Below, one piece after another: positions 16,328-23,436 of a DNA stretch of 64,000 nucleotides. The stretch's first letter is position 1. Each line of letters opens with the position of its first letter. Source of the DNA: Ilyomonas sp965247435 (GTDB taxonomy: Bacteria > Bacteroidota > Bacteroidia > Chitinophagales > Chitinophagaceae); contig OZ252019.1 in assembly GCA_965247435.1 (NCBI GenBank), forward strand, positions 4,526,001-4,590,000, given 5' to 3'. The notes beneath the pieces were generated by a model. It was given only the letters and a program-made list of their open reading frames with translations, did not search any database and was not told the DNA's origin. The translations under genes and the position numbers were made by a program.

Positions 16328-16451
16328 TTATAAGGAGTAACAGGCGAAACGGGAACGGGGCATGCCTTTGAGGAGTTGCACCTCTTCCTGATTGCTCAGG
16401 ACCCTTAGCCCCTGATGATGGCGATGTACCCTGTTTCTACGACATCCTTAA
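16328..16451 (-). ncRNA. Y RNA-like unit 1, degenerate tRNA-like module
   Basis: First element after the Ro60 gene. A short terminal stem AAGGA / TCCTT, a left flank ATGTCGTAGAAACAGGGTACATCG (internal GATGT/ACATC pairing) and a right flank GTTTCGCCTGTTACTCC match the other units. The interior contains T-arm-like GAGG-TGCAACT-CCTC and a hairpin TCCTG-AGCAAT-CAGGA like a Leu/Ser variable arm. No D arm is evident, and the acceptor pairing (GGGGC / GCCCC) could be read in either order. Assignment rests mainly on the flanks. Confidence 0.55.
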
Positions 16452-16484
16452 CCTGTTTAACAATTATGTTCAAAGAACGGTTTA

Positions 16485-16510
16485 GAAAAGGTCCCGCCCG
16501 GAAGCGGGAC
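16485..16510 (-). terminator. Hairpin with T-rich tail between Ro60 and the array
   Basis: Perfect stem GTCCCGC / GCGGGAC with a six-base loop followed by CTTTTC, 28 bp after the Ro60 stop. It could be a partial terminator limiting read-through into the tRNA-like array, or a processing/stability hairpin. No clear promoter is seen between it and the array. Confidence 0.6.
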
Positions 16511-16537
16511 GCTATTTCCTCCTCTTCAGCACATTTC

Positions 16538-18052
16538 TTACCATGCAATAGTATCAATGGCCTGCAGTGCGCTGCCACCGTTTTCTATTGCGTTTAATAC
16601 ATCAAATACTTTATCGCTCCAGCCGGCAATTAAAAACACGTCATTGCTCATTATATTTAGCGGCGTGGTGCCATAGCCCGCCAAATCGAACAAATAAAGC
16701 TTTGCGTTTGGAGCAATCTTTTTATACCTTTTCCATACATCACTTATGCTTGCAGCGCCACTGCTGTTCCACAACTGGCAATCGGTAAAGAAAATGAGTT
16801 TATCTACTGCATTTTTATTTTTCAGCAAATCTTCTATTACCAGATAACCATTTGTAGCATACCCAACTTCGCCTTCGCGCCGGTGAAACTCATCGGCATT
16901 TGACAGGATGTTTTTTACCGGCAGGTTGATGACTTTCCACCTGTCGCCAAACATACCGGTGATCACATTTTCGCAACGGCTTGCTAACAGCATGGCGAGC
17001 ATTAAACCAATATCAAAGCGCTGCACTTTGCTCTTTGCGCTTACCGGTGTTTGCATACTTCCGCTTACATCGGCTGCAATCACCACTTTTGTATCATCAC
17101 CAAAGCCTTTAATGTTGGCTGCGCTATGCAATACCGCTTCTTCCAATGCATTCAGCACTTTGCTTACATAGCCGTTGTTCAGTACTTTCAGCTCGCGGTA
17201 CGCGCTTAAAAAGCGGAAGGGCAACTGTTTGCTTTTGGCTACGGCCCCGGCATTGCCGATATAGCTGCATACTTTGTTTAAAGCATCGCCGCTAACCGCT
17301 GCCTCTAATATATTGCGCAGGTTGCGCAACAAAGCCATATAGCCCAGTTTATTGCTGAAGATTAATTCTTCCCACTTTGCTTTTACAGCCGCAGCTTTTG
17401 CCGCTTCATTTTCAAACTGCTGCTTACCCAATGCGCTCAATTCCGTTTCCCACGTATAAGGCGTTTGCAGTTCATCGTTTACAATTTTATCAAACAACAA
17501 CTGCTGCGCTTCGTCTTTTGCTTTCGGGTGAACCAGGAACAACGCATCTTTCAGCTTCACCTGCGCATCACGGTTGTATTTGGCAAATTGGTATTCATCA
17601 AACCTGTTGAATGCAACAGATAACCCTTTCTGCAACTGCTTGCTCAGCCTGTTCAATTGCTTTACTTCTTTACGACCGTTACTTTGCGTGTAATAAGCCA
17701 GCAACTCGGTGATTTCATCGGCACGCTGTACCACTCTTGCAGTTAATGCACTGATAAGGTTATCACCGTTGTGCTGCTTTGCCAGTTCGGTAACCAGTAC
17801 CAAAGGCACACTGCGCAAATACATGTTTTCTCTTGCATACACCGCCAGCTTAGCTACAAAAACAGCATCGTTCTTCCCGATCAAGCTAATAATACGTTGT
17901 AAACTGTCGCCGGCTTTTTCGTAGAAGTTATCCGTCAAAGCTGCTGTGGCAACTGCGGTGTATAATTCCAATTGCGGCGTCAATACAAATGCTTTTCCGC
18001 CTTCGTAATTGATGGTTTCAGTAACCTCTTTTTTTATAAAATTGAATCGCAT
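16538..18052 (-). CDS. Ro60-like TROVE domain protein (Rsr family)
   Basis: Bacterial Ro60 orthologue: a ring of helical repeats that binds Y RNAs and ends of misfolded RNA, working with exonucleases or RNA repair. Residues 1 to ~310 form the TROVE domain (LYTAVATAALTDNFYEK, VYARENMYLRSVPLVL). The C-terminal von Willebrand A domain has an intact MIDAS motif AADVSGSM at about 327-333. 504 aa is normal. The start is well supported: ATG 18052 is preceded by AGGAGGTGAATC, a near-perfect Shine-Dalgarno that is unusual for Bacteroidota. Downstream on the same strand lie the tRNA-like array and RtcB, matching the rsr-Y RNA-rtcB order of enterobacteria. Confidence 0.95.
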   Translation of the reverse strand: MRFNFIKKEVTETINYEGGKAFVLTPQLELYTAVATAALTDNFYEKAGDSLQRIISLIGKNDAVFVAKLAVYARENMYLRSVPLVLVTELAKQHNGDNLISALTARVVQRADEITELLAYYTQSNGRKEVKQLNRLSKQLQKGLSVAFNRFDEYQFAKYNRDAQVKLKDALFLVHPKAKDEAQQLLFDKIVNDELQTPYTWETELSALGKQQFENEAAKAAAVKAKWEELIFSNKLGYMALLRNLRNILEAAVSGDALNKVCSYIGNAGAVAKSKQLPFRFLSAYRELKVLNNGYVSKVLNALEEAVLHSAANIKGFGDDTKVVIAADVSGSMQTPVSAKSKVQRFDIGLMLAMLLASRCENVITGMFGDRWKVINLPVKNILSNADEFHRREGEVGYATNGYLVIEDLLKNKNAVDKLIFFTDCQLWNSSGAASISDVWKRYKKIAPNAKLYLFDLAGYGTTPLNIMSNDVFLIAGWSDKVFDVLNAIENGGSALQAIDTIAW

Positions 18053-18092
18053 GATTCACCTCCTTTTCTTTTTGATTTATTTTGTTTTTGTC

Positions 18093-18134
18093 AAATAAAA
18101 AACCCGGTCAGGCTTTATATCCTCAACCGGGTTT
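18093..18134 (-). terminator. Leader terminator 2, 40 bp upstream of Ro60
   Basis: Stem AAACCCGGT (minus strand) / ACCGGGTTT with a 17-base loop and a following run of six T on the minus strand. It lies between the only good promoter seen (18512-18540) and the Ro60 start. It would therefore stop transcription unless antitermination occurs or the gene has another promoter. Confidence 0.7.
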
Positions 18135-18157
18135 CTTTTCAAAACATTGCTGTTTAT

Positions 18158-18325
18158 TCAATGTTCAGCGATAAGACACCAAGGTCGCAGGTCCGGATAT
18201 AATTTGCCATTGAAAACATCAAGGCTGTATTCACTTTTCCACTGCATCAGGCCGCCAATGAGCCTCCACCCGCAACGATGCGCCGGCTCCTTTTGGATAA
18301 GTGATAGGTATGTTTGCTGTTGCAT
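18158..18325 (-). CDS. Possible 55-residue leader ORF
   Basis: ATG 18325 to TGA 18158, located between the two leader terminators. The sequence is rich in Trp, Leu and basic residues (for example QWKSEYSLDVFNGKLYPDL). No family recognised and no clear ribosome site. It may be chance, but it is the only frame of that length in the interval. Confidence 0.28.
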   Translation of the reverse strand: MQQQTYLSLIQKEPAHRCGWRLIGGLMQWKSEYSLDVFNGKLYPDLRPWCLIAEH

Positions 18326-18339
18326 TGTTATTAATTGAT

Positions 18340-18373
18340 AAAAAATAAAAAGCCCCGCATGTTGTGCGGGGCT
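18340..18373 (-). terminator. Leader terminator 1
   Basis: Perfect 9-bp stem AGCCCCGCA / TGCGGGGCT with a 5-base loop, followed on the minus strand by TTTTATTTTTT. It sits 26 bp after the tiny ORF at 18400-18489 and would make that ORF a complete short transcription unit. Confidence 0.85.
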
Positions 18374-18399
18374 GTACTTAGTAAGTTTTTGGTTTTAAC

Positions 18400-18489
18400 T
18401 TATTGATAAGCAGTACATGCCCCGCTGCCACAACCAAATCCTGATGGATTTTTCCGGCCGTCTGTATGTGTAAAAAGCTTGCGTTGCAT
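18400..18489 (-). CDS. 29-residue Gly/Cys-containing small peptide
   Basis: ATG 18489 to TAA 18400, too short for routine gene calling. The peptide is basic at its N-terminus and ends in NPSGFGCGSGACTAYQ, with two Cys in a CGSGAC motif. It lies about 22 bp after the -7 element of a consensus Bacteroidota promoter and is followed by a strong terminator, which supports expression. It could be a regulatory leader peptide for the Ro60 locus or an independent small protein. Function unknown. Confidence 0.5.
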   Translation of the reverse strand: MQRKLFTHTDGRKNPSGFGCGSGACTAYQ

Positions 18490-18511
18490 GTAAATTATTT
18501 ATTTGCGGCTG

Positions 18512-18540
18512 CAAAGATAGAAGTAGTTTTTAATTAACAA
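18512..18540 (-). promoter_or_regulatory. Bacteroidota-type promoter for the Ro60 leader
   Basis: On the minus strand: TTG at 18540-18538, an 18-nt spacer and TATCTTTG at 18519-18512, an excellent match to TTG-N17-23-TAnnTTTG. Transcription would start near 18505, upstream of the 29-residue ORF. Confidence 0.75.
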
Positions 18541-18626
18541 AATATTTTAGAAGTTTTTTTGGAAAATTTATTTTAGCTGTTAAAAAATTGATTTGCAGCG
18601 TAACATTTGTATTAACCGAGCAATTG

Positions 18627-18670
18627 ATATAGACATAGCGTTACTGCTAATATAGACATAGCGTTACTGC
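18627..18670. repeat. Two tandem copies of a 21-bp direct repeat
   Basis: ATATAGACATAGCGTTACTGC occurs at 18627-18647 and again at 18650-18670 (period 23 bp, about two helical turns). It lies just upstream of a -7 element for the DUF1080 gene and in the divergent region facing the Ro60 promoter, so it may be a regulator binding site. Confidence 0.7.
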
Positions 18671-18695
18671 GAATTAGCCAGGCGATCCAATAAAT

Positions 18696-18703
18696 TACTT
18701 TTG
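18696..18703 (+). promoter_or_regulatory. Promoter -7 element for the DUF1080 gene
   Basis: TACTTTTG matches TAnnTTTG. No good -33 TTG is visible at the usual distance, so the assignment is tentative; the tandem repeat upstream could bind an activator. Confidence 0.4.
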
Positions 18704-18889
18704 TAATACCAACAATAGCTGTTTATAATAGAGTGCTTACCTTCTAACCATGTACAGATGCCCGCGGCGCCGATACGGAATGAAACGGGTATCACTTTAC
18801 CTGATTATTTATCCCTAATTTCAACTTTTAATAAGTACCGCCAACTGCACATTGTACGCGTACGGATGATGCATACGAAAAACAGCCAC

Positions 18890-19741
18890 ATGAAAAACAA
18901 GCTTCCTTTTATCCTTTTCTTACTGCTGCTGTGCCTTGCGCAAACAAAATTGCAGGCACAACGAAATTCTCCTACATGGATCCAGCTTTTTAATGGCAAA
19001 GACCTTACTGGCTGGGATATTAAAATTACGGGTTACGACCTGAATGAGAATTACAATAACACGGTAAGTGTGAAGGATGGCATTATGAAAATCAGTTATG
19101 ACCAATACACAAATTTTACCAACCAGTTTGGTCATATTTATTACAAAACGCCTTACAGCTATTACAAGCTGGTGGTGGAGTACCGGTTTGTAGGCAGGCA
19201 GGCGCAGGGCGGTCCTTCATGGGATATACGCAACAGCGGGGTAATGATACATTCGCAATCGGCTGCAAGCGTACGCAAAGACCAGGAGTTTCCCGTATCG
19301 CTGGAGCTGCAACTGCTGGGTGGTTTAAAAGACGGACAGCGAACAACCGCTAACCTGTGCACACCTGGTACATACGTGGAAATGGATAACAAAGTGAATA
19401 GAAATCACTGTATCAACTCTACTTCCAAAACGTATAATGGCGACCAATGGGTAAGGATAGAAATGGAAGTACTGGGCGATTCGTTAATCCGCCATATTAT
19501 AGATGGTAAAGTAGTGCTGGAATACCGCCATCCGAAAATAGGCGAAACAGGCGATGATATTAAAAGATACCTGGACGAAGACTTCCTTAAAAAAATGGAT
19601 GCTTCTTTAAAAGAAGGGTATATAGCGTTGCAGGCCGAAAGTGCACCGGTGCAGTTTAGAAAAGTGGCGTTGTTAAACTTAGAGCCGTATAAGAATAACC
19701 CGCAGGCCTTAAGTAAGGCACTGGCTACACCCTATAAGTAA
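18890..19741 (+). CDS. Secreted DUF1080 (3-keto-disaccharide hydrolase-like) protein
   Basis: Exported protein of 283 aa with a signal peptide starting at ATG 18890 (MKNKLPFILFLLLLCLAQ); an upstream in-frame ATG at 18758 would bury that signal and is rejected. The mature part is a concanavalin-like DUF1080 domain: WIQLFNGKDLTGWDIK, SVKDGIMKI, YKLVVEYRF, NSGVMIHSQ and a C-terminal IALQAESAPVQFRKVAL. The family includes enzymes acting on 3-keto sugars, and related genes often neighbour Gfo/Idh oxidoreductases; such genes occur here only at 45-47 kb. Confidence 0.9.
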   Translation: MKNKLPFILFLLLLCLAQTKLQAQRNSPTWIQLFNGKDLTGWDIKITGYDLNENYNNTVSVKDGIMKISYDQYTNFTNQFGHIYYKTPYSYYKLVVEYRFVGRQAQGGPSWDIRNSGVMIHSQSAASVRKDQEFPVSLELQLLGGLKDGQRTTANLCTPGTYVEMDNKVNRNHCINSTSKTYNGDQWVRIEMEVLGDSLIRHIIDGKVVLEYRHPKIGETGDDIKRYLDEDFLKKMDASLKEGYIALQAESAPVQFRKVALLNLEPYKNNPQALSKALATPYK

Positions 19742-19832
19742 GCAGCAGGGTTTGACAGGGCTGCTGACATTGGAAGATCGGCGGCTGGCTTTCTGAATAC
19801 GATTCCTTATTGCATACGTACAATCCAAAGCA

Positions 19833-20417
19833 ATGTCTGAACAATTAATCAAACACTTTTCAAAGTTTGTACAGATCGAAGACGATGACCTGCCGGCCAT
19901 TTTATCTTTTTTCGAATGCGTGCACTACAACAAAAAAGAAAACCTGCTCCGCGAAGGGGAAGTTTGCAAGTTCAACTACTTTGTTGTAAAAGGCTGCCTG
20001 CGGATGTTTTTCATTAACGAAAAAGGCATAGAGCAGACCACTCAGTTTGCAATTGAAAACTGGTGGCTTGCTGATTATATGGCTTTTCAAAACGGGAAGC
20101 CGGCCGGCTTCTTTATCCAGGCTGTAGAGCAAACGGAAGTAGTGGCGCTTCATTACGGGTTGCAGGAACCGCTTTTTAAACAGTTTCCGCAATTAGAAAG
20201 GTATTTCCGGCTGATGTACCAGCGGGCGTATGCGGCCAGTCAGCTACGAATGAAATACCAATACGATTTTTCGCGCGAAGCGCTGTATCATCATTTTACC
20301 GAAAGCTTCCCCGAATTTGTTCAGCGCATACCGCAGTACTTACTGGCTTCCTTTTTAGGCTTTACGCCCGAATACTTAAGCGAAATCCGAAAGAAAAGCG
20401 TTCTTAAACGGGTTTAA
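19833..20417 (+). CDS. Crp/Fnr-family transcriptional regulator
   Basis: 194-aa regulator with an N-terminal cyclic-nucleotide-binding-like beta barrel (residues ~25-120: NLLREGEVCKFNYFVVKGCLRMF) and a reduced C-terminal helix-turn-helix ending in ASFLGFTPEYLSEIRKK. No Fnr-type cysteine cluster. Such Crp-like regulators in Bacteroidota are commonly next to a small AhpD-like or oxidoreductase gene, as here, 47 bp downstream, and probably regulate it. Effector unknown. Confidence 0.9.
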   Translation: MSEQLIKHFSKFVQIEDDDLPAILSFFECVHYNKKENLLREGEVCKFNYFVVKGCLRMFFINEKGIEQTTQFAIENWWLADYMAFQNGKPAGFFIQAVEQTEVVALHYGLQEPLFKQFPQLERYFRLMYQRAYAASQLRMKYQYDFSREALYHHFTESFPEFVQRIPQYLLASFLGFTPEYLSEIRKKSVLKRV

Positions 20418-20464
20418 GTTTTTGCCGGACATGGCTGTATAGCTTTGTTTCCTTAAACATTTAT

Positions 20465-20902
20465 ATGGAACAAAGAGTAAACATCCAGACAGTACAACCA
20501 CAGGCTTTTAAAGCCATGACCGGTTTAGAGGGTTATTTACAAACAACCCGCCTTTCAAAGACACATAAGGACTTAATCTTAATCCGGGCTTCGCAAATAA
20601 ACGGCTGTGCATTTTGTATAAATATGCATACGAAAGAAGCGCGGCAGAGAGGCGAAACGGAACAGCGGATCTATTTGTTGAATGCCTGGAAAGAAACAGA
20701 ATTGTACACCGCAGAAGAAAAAGCGATCCTGGCACTAACAGAGGAAATCACCCTGATCCATGCACACGGCGTAACCGATAGCGTCTATCAGGGGGCAGAA
20801 AAGTTGTTTGATAAAGATTACCTGGCGCAAATCATTATGGCTATTGTAACCATCAATGCCTGGAACAGGATTGCCATCAGTACGCAGATGGAACCTGCTT
20901 AA
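20465..20902 (+). CDS. Carboxymuconolactone decarboxylase (AhpD-like) protein
   Basis: 145-aa AhpD-like all-helical protein with the redox motif NGCAFCINMH (CxxC near residue 43). Family members act as alkylhydroperoxidase or peroxidase-like proteins. Located 47 bp after the Crp/Fnr regulator and probably co-transcribed with it. The substrate cannot be read from sequence. Confidence 0.9.
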   Translation: MEQRVNIQTVQPQAFKAMTGLEGYLQTTRLSKTHKDLILIRASQINGCAFCINMHTKEARQRGETEQRIYLLNAWKETELYTAEEKAILALTEEITLIHAHGVTDSVYQGAEKLFDKDYLAQIIMAIVTINAWNRIAISTQMEPA

Positions 20903-20934
20903 AAAAGCATGGCGCTGCTGAGGACGCTGCCGGC

Positions 20935-20963
20935 AAATAAAAAGGCTGCCCGAAAGAGCAGCC
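20935..20963 (-). terminator. Terminator for the minus-strand lipoprotein gene
   Basis: Stem GGCTGC / GCAGCC around an eight-base loop, with TTTTTATTT following on the minus strand. Positioned 23 bp after the lipoprotein stop and facing the end of the AhpD-like gene. Confidence 0.75.
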
Positions 20964-20985
20964 TCCAACCTTCACTCAAAAACCC

Positions 20986-21612
20986 TTAACCCAATACATT
21001 CTTTTTACGCATATCGCGGATAATATCTTTTGCATAGTCATTAGCCAGCGCACCGATAGTGCCGGCATCTACCGTTTGCGATTCTGCAGAATACAACAAC
21101 TGGTTACTGCTTACATCATACAGGTTGGTTTCAAAAACATATTTGGTATTTGTTTCTGTATAGGCCGGACGATAGTAAGGCTGGTAAGCCCGTGGAGAAT
21201 AATACGAATAGTAGCCCCAGAAACCGGGTCCGCTGCCGGCATAGGTTGGCGGCACATACCGCTTTTGCTTGTCTTTGTTTACGAGGGTAATGGTAACTAC
21301 ATGCTGTATGCCTTCGTTTTGCAGTTGCTGTAACGCTGCTTCTTTGGTCATGCCCTTAAAGGCAGTTACACCAAATTCGTCCGTTGCCGTTACCGCTTCA
21401 TAGCCAAATTTTTGTAAGTCTTTCGCCAGTTCATTTTCCATAGCGCGTTTGGCAGTACGGTTTTTGTCGCTGAATAAACCTAATACCAACACCTTTCTTG
21501 AATTGGCAGAAATACCCTGCTGCGTAGTATAACTGTCTGTGATTTTGGAAGTGCTGCAGCCTGCAAACAGCAGCGTCAGCAGCGGGATAGCTATTAACAA
21601 TATCTTTTTCAT
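20986..21612 (-). CDS. Putative lipoprotein with Tyr/Pro-rich insert
   Basis: 208-aa protein with a lipoprotein signal (lipobox LFAGC, Cys19). The mature part resembles small periplasmic proteins with a conserved KVLVLGLFSDKNRT strand, an EAALQQLQNEGIQHVVTITLV segment and a C-terminal helix DYAKDIIRDMRKK. In between is a Gly/Tyr/Pro-rich stretch (GPGFWGYYSYYSPRAYQPYY) likely to be disordered. No function recognised. Confidence 0.8.
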   Translation of the reverse strand: MKKILLIAIPLLTLLFAGCSTSKITDSYTTQQGISANSRKVLVLGLFSDKNRTAKRAMENELAKDLQKFGYEAVTATDEFGVTAFKGMTKEAALQQLQNEGIQHVVTITLVNKDKQKRYVPPTYAGSGPGFWGYYSYYSPRAYQPYYRPAYTETNTKYVFETNLYDVSSNQLLYSAESQTVDAGTIGALANDYAKDIIRDMRKKNVLG

Positions 21613-21774
21613 AATTAACTGTTTTTACACCCTGTACAGACTATTGCTAAGTTGGTAAGATTAATTCATGCGTTACCCTTAACATTATTTTGAATGTCTA
21701 AAGAACCCTTTTCCTTCATTATCTGCCTTTTACGATTGGTATAAATGTTGACTAATGAAGAGTAAATTATTTGT

Positions 21775-22587
21775 ATGAAGTTTACGTATAGTGTGCTGAT
21801 GGCTTTTGCGGCGTTTACTGTTTATTCCTGCACCCGCAATGCTATTACCGGCAGGAACCAATTATCACTTGTTTCGGAAAGTACCGTGCAGGAAACTGCC
21901 AAGACCCAATACCGGCAGTTTCTTTCGCAAAGCAAAGTAGTAAGCAGCGCTTCTAATAAAGATGCCGAAATGGTAAGGCGCGTAGGCAGCCGTATTGCTG
22001 CTGCTATTACCCAATATTATAAAGAGCAGGGACAGTCGGCTGTATTAAGTGGGTATAAATGGGAGTTTAACTTAGTGGACAGTAAAGAGGTAAATGCCTG
22101 GTGTATGCCCGGCGGAAAAGTAGTGGTATATACCGGTATTCTTCCCGTAACACAAAATGAAGCTGCATTAGCGATTGTATTAGGCCACGAGATTACCCAT
22201 GCGGTGGCAGGCCATGGCCGGGAAAGAATGAGCCAGCAACTATTAGCCGCAGGCATACAGCAGGTGGGCGGTGTAGCATTGGGCGCCAACCCCAAAGCTT
22301 TAGGCATTTTTAATAGCGTATATGCGCCCACTGCGCAAATAGGCGTATTACTCCCCAATTCGCGCAGCCAGGAATCGGAAGCCGACCATTACGGATTAAT
22401 TTTCGCGGCAATGGCCGGTTATAACCCGCAGGAAGCTGTTCCATTCTGGAAACGGATGCAAAGCTTAAGCAGCGGCTCTTCTACGCCTATCTTTTTAAGT
22501 GATCACCCAAGTGACGAGTCGCGCATACAAAAACTGGAAGAACTGATGCCGGAAGCACTTAAATACTACAAACCGATACAGCATTAG
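21775..22587 (+). CDS. M48-family metalloprotease, lipoprotein
   Basis: 270-aa exported zinc protease of the Ste24/LoiP-YfgC type. The signal peptide ends at a lipobox (TVYSC, Cys19). The catalytic motif LGHEITHAVAGHG (HExxH) lies near residue 141, with the third zinc ligand in SQESEADHYG near residue 203. GGKVVVYTGILP and LSDHPSDESRI are further family marks. Probable role in periplasmic quality control of outer-membrane proteins (family knowledge). No C-terminal TPR region. Confidence 0.92.
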   Translation: MKFTYSVLMAFAAFTVYSCTRNAITGRNQLSLVSESTVQETAKTQYRQFLSQSKVVSSASNKDAEMVRRVGSRIAAAITQYYKEQGQSAVLSGYKWEFNLVDSKEVNAWCMPGGKVVVYTGILPVTQNEAALAIVLGHEITHAVAGHGRERMSQQLLAAGIQQVGGVALGANPKALGIFNSVYAPTAQIGVLLPNSRSQESEADHYGLIFAAMAGYNPQEAVPFWKRMQSLSSGSSTPIFLSDHPSDESRIQKLEELMPEALKYYKPIQH

Positions 22588-22662
22588 GCTTCTGCAGCTA
22601 ATATTTAGGGTTTCTTTTTAAAGAAAGAGTAATGACTATCATTATATTAACATTCATTTCTA

Positions 22663-22670
22663 TAACTTTG
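22663..22670 (+). promoter_or_regulatory. Promoter -7 element
   Basis: TAACTTTG matches TAnnTTTG about 43 bp before the start at 22713. No convincing -33 TTG. Confidence 0.4.
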
Positions 22671-22712
22671 CATACTATTTTTTTTTAAAAATTTTAATAT
22701 GAGGAGCAATTT

Positions 22713-23357
22713 ATGCAAAGTATGCTTGAAAAGCTAAACCTGAAAGACGAAAAAAATGTTCTCATCCAAGGCCTTCCCTCTTCTATCGAAAAACAGTTTG
22801 CAAAACTTTCTTACGCTAAAAATGTTACTCCGCTGCTCAAAAGCAGAAAAATAGATTTTGCATTGCTTTTTGCTATCCATCAAAACCAGATGTGCGCTAT
22901 ATTAAATGACGTATTTCCGGCTTTGCATACAGAGACCAAGCTCTGGATAGCTTATCCTAAAGCTGCCAGCAAAATTGCAAGCGATCTTAACAGGGATTGC
23001 AACTGGCAAATTTTGCAGGATCACGATTACGAGGCGGAAGGAGAGGTGGTTCTTGATCATGTATGGTCAGCTATTTGTTTTAAAAAGCTCGATATTGCCC
23101 AGGATTCGGTTTCGGCTGATGAAGAAAGGAACAATGTTGAATTTGATAAACGCCTGATAAAGCTGCCCGCCGAGCTGGAGATATTTTTTATCAAGCATAA
23201 GAAAGCCAAAGATTTTTTTAAATCCCTGCCCGAAATCAGCCAGAAGGAATATGTGAGCTGGATTGAAGAAGCCAAGCGGGCAGATACTAAAAAGAGAAGA
23301 CTGGAAGCAGTGCAGCAAAAATTGCTGGATGGTAAGAAAACACTTTCCGAAAAATAG
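22713..23357 (+). CDS. YdeI/OmpD-associated (OmdA) family protein
   Basis: 214-aa cytoplasmic protein. The N-terminal ~120 residues resemble a DUF3052-like module (NVLIQGLPSSIEKQF). The C-terminal ~60 residues match the bacteriocin-protection YdeI/OmdA domain: LPAELEIFFIKHKKAKDFF, EYVSWIEEAKRADTKKRR, LLDGKKT. A GAGGAG purine-rich site precedes ATG 22713, and the gene has its own terminator, so it is monocistronic. Proposed biological role: envelope stress or antimicrobial resistance, by family only. Confidence 0.85.
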   Translation: MQSMLEKLNLKDEKNVLIQGLPSSIEKQFAKLSYAKNVTPLLKSRKIDFALLFAIHQNQMCAILNDVFPALHTETKLWIAYPKAASKIASDLNRDCNWQILQDHDYEAEGEVVLDHVWSAICFKKLDIAQDSVSADEERNNVEFDKRLIKLPAELEIFFIKHKKAKDFFKSLPEISQKEYVSWIEEAKRADTKKRRLEAVQQKLLDGKKTLSEK

Positions 23358-23381
23358 AACAGTAATACTTAACTTAAATAC

Positions 23382-23415
23382 AAAACGCTTTCACTTAAAC
23401 TGAAAGCGTTTTTTT
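23382..23415. terminator. Bidirectional terminator
   Basis: Perfect 12-bp arms AAAACGCTTTCA / TGAAAGCGTTTT around a 7-base loop with further T on the plus strand. It lies between convergent genes ending at 23357 and 23437. Confidence 0.9.
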
Positions 23416-23436
23416 GTGGGCTGATACGGCCGCCAA

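Noticed and set aside
18351..18373. Riboswitch aptamer in the Ro60 leader
   Set aside because: Only simple terminator hairpins and small ORFs are visible; no known aptamer core was recognised.
18758..18889. Upstream ATG for the DUF1080 protein
   Set aside because: It would place 44 non-conserved residues before a clear signal peptide starting at 18890.
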